Positions 59,801-64,000 of a stretch of DNA of 64,000 bases are shown in pieces; within the stretch, counting starts at the first letter, position 1, and every line of letters starts with the position of its first letter. The notes under the pieces are model-generated. The model saw nothing but the letters and a program-made list of their open reading frames with translations. It was not told where the DNA came from and did not search any database. This DNA comes from Apoda limacodes. Lineage: Eukaryota; Arthropoda; Insecta; Lepidoptera; Limacodidae. The stretch lies in the NCBI GenBank assembly GCA_946406115.1, contig OX291543.1, positions 29,042,815 to 29,106,814 of the forward strand, in the 5' to 3' direction. The translations under genes and the position numbers were made by a program.

Positions 59801-62786
59801 ATCCAAATTAATCCGCATACGTACATACAACTTAAGTGATAAATTTATAGGAAAACATGGACAAGGTTGTGAACTAAAAGGTAATTTACAAGTATATAAA
59901 CTATAGCAAGTCGTATAACGATGTTATTATATAGTAAATTTTAATTTACCACACACGCAACTATAAATACAGGTATTTCAGTTTTGTATGTATGTGTGTT
60001 TGTGTGGCTTTAGTAAGTGTCTCGTATAAAATCTAAAATCTGTTAGAATTTAACTTTAATTGATATCAGTTAATGACTAGCAGAATTGTTGTATTAGCAT
60101 TTCGTTCGTTCGTAGGAATCCGTAGAATTAAAATTATAGCTTAAATGTGAGTGGATCGATTATGTTTAAAACCGTTTCTAATAAAAGTATAATAATCACT
60201 ATAATAGATTAGATAATAGATATTATAGTAATTTTTTTCAGATTATTATTACTAGTAGTTTTAAAGCTAGATATGCACAAAACATTATGAGATGTTCTGT
60301 GTAGGATATGAGTCTGGGACAGGGTCACAAATGTTTCAGTTGTGATACATTTCACACACTAAGACTGAGTAGAGTAATATATTTTTGGATAAAATATCAT
60401 TATTTTCGGTTATTTTGTCACCTGACATCTGTTTTTTCAGCATTATTGGTGTCATAAATATCAAAGTAGATACCTACCTATTGTTTAAAACTAACTATCT
60501 ATCAAGGTTTTGTTTACGATATTTTTTGTCACTTTTAGTGTATATGTGATTAACGGTAGTGTGTCATAGGTTAATAAAAGTAAAATATCAAAACAAATCA
60601 TTTGACGTCGTCAACTTTTGGTTTTGCATAACCAATGATTATGTGAAGTCCACAATCAGCACTGGGCCCGCGTGTGGACTATGGCCCAAATCACCCTCGC
60701 TTATGAGGCAAGATAAGTATGTGATGCAAGCTTCAACGTTCAACTACTTACATTTAGTGTTCTTCTTTCGAACGTTATCCGCACGAGCAAGAGCAAGTTT
60801 GTTTGTTACAATTTATTACTATTCTTGAATTCCTCTATAAAACCATAAGATTAATAATATAATTGGAGGCAGTTAAATATTTTAACGTACTTATCTTAAG
60901 TTGACAACCCCACTATAGTAGACATGATTTGATTGGTATTTCAAAATCCGACCACCTACCTACGGGAGAAAATTAGACTCATTATAACACTAAAGCAACG
61001 TTAACCATAAAAATAAAAAGACTTACGCCTTTACCAGGGACATGTATTTGATGAATTTGTGACTGCTGCCCCTGAATATTAACGACGTTTCCTTTGAGGG
61101 CCTGAAAAAAAATATTAACAATATAGAAATACAAACATTGTATCCATCCATATCTATACTGAACTATAACCATAACACTCACAGTAATGTCATTTAGCAT
61201 GTAACACTACGGCTGGATGTTGACAGTACGATGTATTGTGTTAGAAGTAGTGTTCGACCGAAACAGATTTTTAGCCGAAACCGAAATTTCAGCCTTGGCC
61301 GAAACCGTAACTTACTTAAACATTTTCGCAATTTCTATTGTATACTGAAATCTATAGTTAATTTTTATACATTTATTTGCACATACATGCAGATAGTCAA
61401 ACATATTAAACAATAATTAAAATAGGTAAATAGAGGTATTATCGTTATATAGGTAATATCGTGACAGTTATTTAAAACTTCACTGGGGTCATACCTATAG
61501 CGCCACACTTGCGAGTAGCAGCAATATATATTAATCATACTGTAACAGCACACAACAACAAAAAATGGTTTTTTATTCATATATTTTTGTAGAAAATATT
61601 TAATATTTTATTTGACCAGGTAATTGGTAATTTTTATGATTTTATTTATGTTCTAAATCCACATCTTGACATATAGCAAAGCGTGTTATTGTTTGTAACA
61701 CAACGAAAATCGATACTTATATTATTAATGCGAATTATTTTCGTCTGTCTCTGTCTGTCTGTTACCTTTTCACGCTTCAACCGCTTAACCGATTCCCGGG
61801 AAAAGACATAGGCTACTTGAAAACGTCAAGTGTGAGTCGGTTTTTTTTTTTCTATAATTGAGGAGTTGCCGTTGAAATCCTACACCTATAATCGAATTTA
61901 GGGCGGGTGGAACAGCGTGCAAAATTGGCATGGATGATATATGAGTCCCAGGGAAGGACATAAGATATTTGAAAACGTCATGTGTGAGTCGGTTTTTTTT
62001 TCTATAATTGAGTAGTTGCCATTAAAATCCTACCCCGGTAACCGAATTTAGGGCGGGTGGTGGTGCAGGAAAATTAAAAATGTTAGCCGTAATGTCATTT
62101 AGCATTTTTCACTGCGGCTGGCTGTTGACAGTACGTCGCATAGTGTTAACAGTAATGTCAATTTGGCATTTAATACTACCTCGTGTAATGTTAAAAGGAG
62201 TAAAGATTTGCTATTAACACTACAGCTGGCTTTTAACACTATGTCGCGTCGTGCAGTGTTAGCAGTAATTCCAATTAGGCATTTTCGCTTTTCCATTCCG
62301 TTCCGGTCCAGCGTCTTACCAGCTACCAAAATAAGGCATTTTCGCTTTTGTAATAAAATCCCGACTCGGACTTTTACGTGAAATTCCACTAATTCTGCGT
62401 TACATTTTTCTCAGTGTATACTTAGAGACACTATTAATATTAATAATGTGAAAGTGAGCTTGTCAGATTGTTACAAAAATCATGTGCGATAATTTGAACT
62501 GTTATCTGTCACCTAGACAGTTTAGACCTCGGAGAGTAACGATTAAGAAAAAAACATCAAATGCTCCTTGTCTATAATGTATTTGATCCCATAAAATTTA
62601 AATAAACTATTCTTGCGTATTTCATAGTTTTTAAAAAAAGGATTAAATTTTACTACTTAAGAAATATTCATGTAGTTGGTGAGATCAAAAATAATTATAC
62701 CTGAAGCGTTTTAGGAGGTGCAGTGGTCTTTAAAACAACATTTGATTTGGGGTTGGAGGTAATGACTACTTTCTTTGTAGTTGCAC
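47888..62786 (-). CDS. lin54: LIN54 / Mip120 homolog, CXC-domain DNA-binding subunit of DREAM/MuvB; 5' exons outside window
   Basis: Twelve exons join in one frame: 62786-62701, 61101-61027, 59124-59007, 58284-58180, 55520-55453, 54077-53811, 53252-53130, 53037-52935, 51186-50982, 50571-50460, 48493-48348, 48122-47888 (1643 nt; 546 residues plus stop). Numbering from the first visible residue, CXC repeat 1 is at about 328-357 ([16 protein letters not shown]...) and CXC repeat 2 at about 404-434 ([16 protein letters not shown]...), joined by RNPNAFRPKIGK. Each CXC has nine Cys and the Tyr (LKLYC, LKNYC) that in human LIN54 contacts the CHR element TTYGAA. The C-terminal [13 protein letters not shown] and [11 protein letters not shown] match the conserved tail. 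Upstream exons are low-complexity Ser/Thr/Pro/Gln sequence. LIN54 recruits MuvB to cell-cycle promoters. Human LIN54 is about 750 residues, so some N-terminal sequence lies beyond 64000. Confidence 0.95.
48525..48905 (-). mobile_element. CR1-like LINE fragment in lin-54 intron
   Basis: Internal C-terminal region without the 3' end: ccattgtacaagcggtagaa, gggctcgatacggcaagtga, gccaagctggtatcaggttg, ttgccccgacgtgaagcac and ctcttggagatggagagggg. It stops where the next repeat starts (about 48905). All frames broken. Confidence 0.8.
48905..49200. repeat. CGGAACCCT-family repeat, first copy (incomplete)
   Basis: gtctgtctgtcaatctgtca, ggtatcaagttgaaaataat, aatacggtcaataattttt and ttatgaaatttgacaaaaag align with the second copy starting at about 49230. 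It lacks the gcacctggccgg end. Confidence 0.55.
49230..49945. repeat. CGGAACCCT-family repeat, second copy, split by a SINE
   Basis: Left part 49230-49402 (gtcagtctgtcaagaccttt, ggtatcaagttaaaactaat); right part about 49740-49945 (tcatgaaatttggcaagaag, gtacggaaccctcggtgcgc, cgcacctggccgg). Both parts align with the first copy, and the sequence between them is a SINE. Confidence 0.6.
49403..49665 (+). mobile_element. tRNA-derived SINE nested in an interspersed repeat
   Basis: The head cctcacagcctagttggtag, with a perfect Pol III B box GGTTCGATTCC at 49456-49466, is followed by a tRNA-unrelated body (tgtttgttttgagtctgggt) and a tail containing gctttgcttactttggggc. The A-box region is tagttggtagtgtgg. 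It interrupts a repeat whose two halves flank it. It lies in a lin-54 intron, opposite to the direction of transcription. Confidence 0.75.
51746..52642 (-). mobile_element. Tc1-type DNA transposon, internally deleted, in lin-54 intron
   Basis: Terminal inverted repeats caccggcacaattagcgg (from 51749) and its complement ending at about 52640 bound about 0.9 kb, and TA dinucleotides flank both ends as expected for the Tc1/mariner target. The transposase frame begins inside the right terminal repeat, so the DNA-binding half was lost by internal deletion. It lies in the intron between lin-54 exons 52935 and 51186, in the same orientation as the gene. Confidence 0.9.
52002..52620 (-). pseudogene. 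Tc1-type DD34E transposase, C-terminal half
   Basis: The frame runs open from the terminal repeat ([18 protein letters not shown], first catalytic Asp in FTDE) through [19 protein letters not shown] to [14 protein letters not shown] (second Asp) and [20 protein letters not shown] (Glu), ending ARGGNTRY and TAA at 52004-52002. Thirty-four residues separate the second Asp from the Glu, so DD34E as in Tc1. The whole catalytic triad is intact, but the paired helix-turn-helix DNA-binding domain and a proper start codon are absent. Intact frame with only one deletion suggests a fairly young copy. Confidence 0.9.
53332..53700 (-). mobile_element. Helitron-like non-autonomous element with internal duplication, minus orientation
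   Basis: Its lower end is actagctttggctcgcg (complement of an end in CTAGT) and its upper end is cgcatttataatatac. Two internal blocks repeat: ggttatcggtgtaggatttc ... actcacacttgac and ggttatcggtgtaggattcc ... acccacacttgac, about 130-135 bp apart. The element at 61.72-62.08 kb has the same internal duplication. In a lin-54 intron. Confidence 0.55.
55044..55226. repeat. 34-bp minisatellite, about five copies, in lin-54 intron
   Basis: The unit cattcacaataatagtgccc (first 20 bases) recurs at exactly 34-bp spacing: 55081, 55115, 55149, 55183, 55217. There are few substitutions between units and no spacers. Located 182 bases outside the acceptor-side exon pair in the intron between 55453 and 54077. 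Confidence 0.9.
55992..56142. mobile_element. MITE, 151 bp, in lin-54 intron
   Basis: Ends TAAGGGTGATATTCCATTCG and, inverted, cgaatggaatacaaccTTA. Terminal inverted repeats of about 45-50 bp (attccattcgtca / tgacgaatggaat, then gtcca / tggac and gatcaaat). No coding capacity. The flanking TA suggests a Tc1/mariner-type MITE, but the superfamily is not certain. Confidence 0.75.
57140..57394. repeat. Near-perfect inverted repeat (arms about 72 bp) in lin-54 intron
   Basis: Left arm 57140-57211 and right arm 57323-57394 are inverted copies with two mismatches (for example cacgacttgcacacgatccg against its complement at about 57326-57345). The loop of about 110 bases holds a short aacacatc/aacacacc microsatellite (57246-57282). 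Transcribed as part of the intron it would form a long hairpin. The outer flanks do not match each other, so the boundaries are sharp. Confidence 0.85.
57885..57960. repeat. Short interspersed repeat (ctcaattcgg family)
   Basis: gacagagttctcaggcaaca, aaaactcaaccgaattgaga, accttcttcatcttttgaag and tcggtt are the opposite-strand form of the repeat at about 2815 in the erlin intron. Confidence 0.45.
58597..58900. mobile_element. MITE-like inverted repeat, about 0.3 kb, in lin-54 intron
   Basis: The left arm (about 58597-58662) with aaataaactacatagaagt and cgtacaaagcatatctc is inverted as acttctatgtagtttatttt-type sequence and gaaatatgttttgtacgaag at 58840-58885. A second small palindrome, ttctgctaaaagtggtcact then cttagcagaa, sits in the centre (58732-58762). 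No ORF. Confidence 0.65.
59130..61020. other. lin-54 intron, no feature identified
   Basis: AT-rich intron between exons 61101-61027 and 59124-59007. I see no coding exon or recognisable repeat, apart from a T-run near 59136-59153. Confidence 0.4.
61185..61255. repeat. Palindromic gtaatgtcatt...gttgacagtacg repeat, single unit
   Basis: acagtaatgtcatttagcat, aacactacggctgg and tgttgacagtacg recur as several linked units at 62085-62280. The block is near-palindromic around aacacta ... tagtgtt words. Confidence 0.5.
61720..62080 (+). mobile_element. Helitron-like non-autonomous element with internal duplication
   Basis: Starts tatattattaatgcg and includes cacgcttcaaccgcttaacc. Two repeated blocks follow: gtgtgagtcggttttttttt ... 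gaaatcctacacc ... tttagggcgggtgg (61831-61910) and the same words at 61981-62060. Same architecture as the copy at 53.3-53.7 kb, opposite orientation. Confidence 0.55.
62085..62375. repeat. Tandem degenerate repeat of gtaatgtca / aacactacg units
   Basis: Successive units: cgtaatgtcatttagcattt, cagtaatgtcaatttggcat, aacactacagctggctttta, acactatgtcgcgtcgtgca and agcagtaattccaattaggc. Spacing is about 70-90 bp with changes and alternating strand sense. No coding sequence. In a lin-54 intron. Confidence 0.55.
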
Positions 62787-62794
62787 CTGCAATA

Positions 62795-63045
62795 TAGAAA
62801 AAAAACTATTAACAGCACGTACGTTAATGGTATGGTACCAGTAGTCTATTCATTGAATAGGTATATCTGGGGCATGGCAGTGCCCCCGCCAAGACCAGCC
62901 AAACCAAACCAAATGAACCTCCCTTTCGTCGTATTTTCGAACAATCATAGCTTTAGTCTGGATGACGCTAGAAAGCTTAAATTTTCAGGATCACGAAGTA
63001 TCAATTATCTAGCTTTTATAGTTTCAGATTTATTGACATATATAT
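62795..63045. repeat. Scrap of the GC-hairpin repeat upstream of lin-54 exon 62786
   Basis: ctggggcatggcagtgcccc (62868-62887) followed by cgccaagaccagcc repeats the head of the element at 10.86 kb. The remainder is degraded and ends at the A-tail of the following CR1 copy. Confidence 0.45.
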
Positions 63046-63232
63046 TTTTTTTTTTTTTTTATACCACAAAGGTGGCAAACTAGCACACGGTCCACCTGAT
63101 GGTAAGCGGTTACCGTGGCCTATGGACGCTTGCAACACCAGGGGTAAGGGATAACTTCTCTCTTGAAGAACCCCATACTGTAGTCCTTAGCGAAAACCTT
63201 GGCAGGGAGCTCATTCCAGAACCCAAGCGTTA
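63046..63232 (-). mobile_element. CR1-like LINE 3' end with poly(A) tail
   Basis: T-run at 63046-63060, then taccacaaaggtggcaaact, tggtaagcggttaccgtggc and gggagctcattccagaaccc. A piece of the standard sequence is missing between cagggg and ataacttc (63145-63155). 5'-truncated at about 63232. Confidence 0.85.
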
Positions 63233-63520
63233 TACGTCGACTTCGTGACAGATTCGTTAACTCGCTGATGATCATTCAAAACTCTAGGATACTTTCTGAC
63301 GTCCTAGAAGGCTAAATGTGGTACGTAGACTAGGAATTGCATATAAACGACGGAAGAAATAAGAAATCGCCCTCCAAGCCCTTGCATAGGGGGTAGTAGA
63401 GCCGTCTAATGTTCGTAAAACTGTTAGGTGACATAACATTTAAATCCATAAGAAATAGTTTGGGCGACAATCACGAAACGTCCAAGCCATACGTTTTTAC
63501 CAAGATGTAGAGTTTGTACA

Positions 63521-63635
63521 GTCAGAGGTTATAGGTAGGGTTATCTTTATATATTATTCTACTGTACGTATGTATAGTCAGAGGTTATAGGTAGGGTTAT
63601 CTTTATATATAATTCTACTGTACGTGTGTATGTAA
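63521..63635. repeat. 56-bp direct tandem repeat, two copies
   Basis: gtcagaggttataggtaggg then ttatctttatatat and attctactgtacgt occur at 63521 and again at 63577, differing at two or three bases. The sequence then runs into aaacggctggaccgattt, the wording of a dispersed repeat. Confidence 0.8.
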
Positions 63636-63639
63636 CATT

Positions 63640-64000
63640 ACTCTTCCTAAACGGCTGGACCGATTTAAATTATTTTTTTTGTATGCGTTTGAGTGGCGGT
63701 CTGGATGGTTTAGATTCACAAATAAGCCCGGCAGATAGCGCTGCAGTCGGTATCATGCAGGGCAACGTCTGCCCGGTCACCTTAGTTTATTATATATTGT
63801 TTCAAATGTGATATAGCCAAGAGCACTGAGAGCTTAATACTTTGGACAGACCTCGTGGGTTATGATATGCAGAACAAATCAGAGCTCAGCCAGGGGCTTG
63901 GGTCTACTATAGTGAGTCTGGGCAAACAAATTATTATAAAATGATTTCGGTGGGATACCAATATTTTCTTATTTTTTTTTTTCTAAATAGTGGCAAATAG
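63640..64000. other. Right edge, no gene seen
   Basis: Repeat-derived sequence at the left, then unremarkable AT-rich DNA. The missing 5' exons of lin-54 should lie beyond 64000 if they are not in this stretch; none was recognised here. Confidence 0.35.

Overview
The window looks like nuclear DNA from a moth or butterfly (Lepidoptera). It is AT-rich, its genes are split into many short GT-AG exons, and it is full of repeat families I associate with lepidopteran genomes: CR1-like LINE 3' tails, tRNA-derived SINEs, short Helitron-like repeats and Jockey-clade LINE relics. There is no operon structure, rRNA, tRNA gene or CRISPR array. The order assignment rests on recognising repeats by eye and is an inference. 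Three host genes can be assembled exon by exon, all on the minus strand and all with consistent splice phases. (1) Positions 191-3598 hold the first 199 codons (five exons) of an erlin, an ER-membrane SPFH protein; its 3' end lies left of the window. (2) Positions 35094-44568 hold a complete eight-exon, 512-residue SET/MYND protein of the arthropod SmydA-8 (msta-like) type. (3) Positions 47888-62786 hold twelve exons (546 residues plus stop) of the LIN54/Mip120 CXC-domain DNA-binding subunit of the DREAM/MuvB complex; its 5' exons lie right of the window. The three genes share no evident pathway. Between erlin and SmydA-8, about 31 kb (roughly 3.6-35 kb) is a transposon graveyard. It contains a minus-strand RT relic (4.9-6.3 kb), three Jockey-type relics (11.8-13.2, 19.3-22.4 with a nested CR1 copy, 31.5-34 kb), another Jockey-like RT fragment (15.3-16.2 kb) beside a large palindromic element (14.5-15.3 kb), a nearly perfect 1.2-kb tandem duplication carrying an intact endonuclease-like ORF (24.0-26.4 kb), an 0.89-kb tandem duplication (32.6-34.35 kb) and a broken OTU-protease-like ORF (30.7 kb). 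The introns of SmydA-8 and lin-54 carry further CR1, SINE, Helitron-like and Tc1 insertions, a 237-bp SINE-derived tandem array with a foldback end lies between these two genes, and lin-54 introns hold a 34-bp minisatellite and several inverted repeats able to form RNA hairpins. No wholly new multi-gene system is evident. The points most worth a second look are the two palindromic elements at 14.5-17 kb, the hairpin elements in lin-54 introns, the GGGGTGGTCATT motif region preceding the OTU ORF, the identical tandem endonuclease ORFs, and the altered cofactor motif of the SmydA-8 SET domain.
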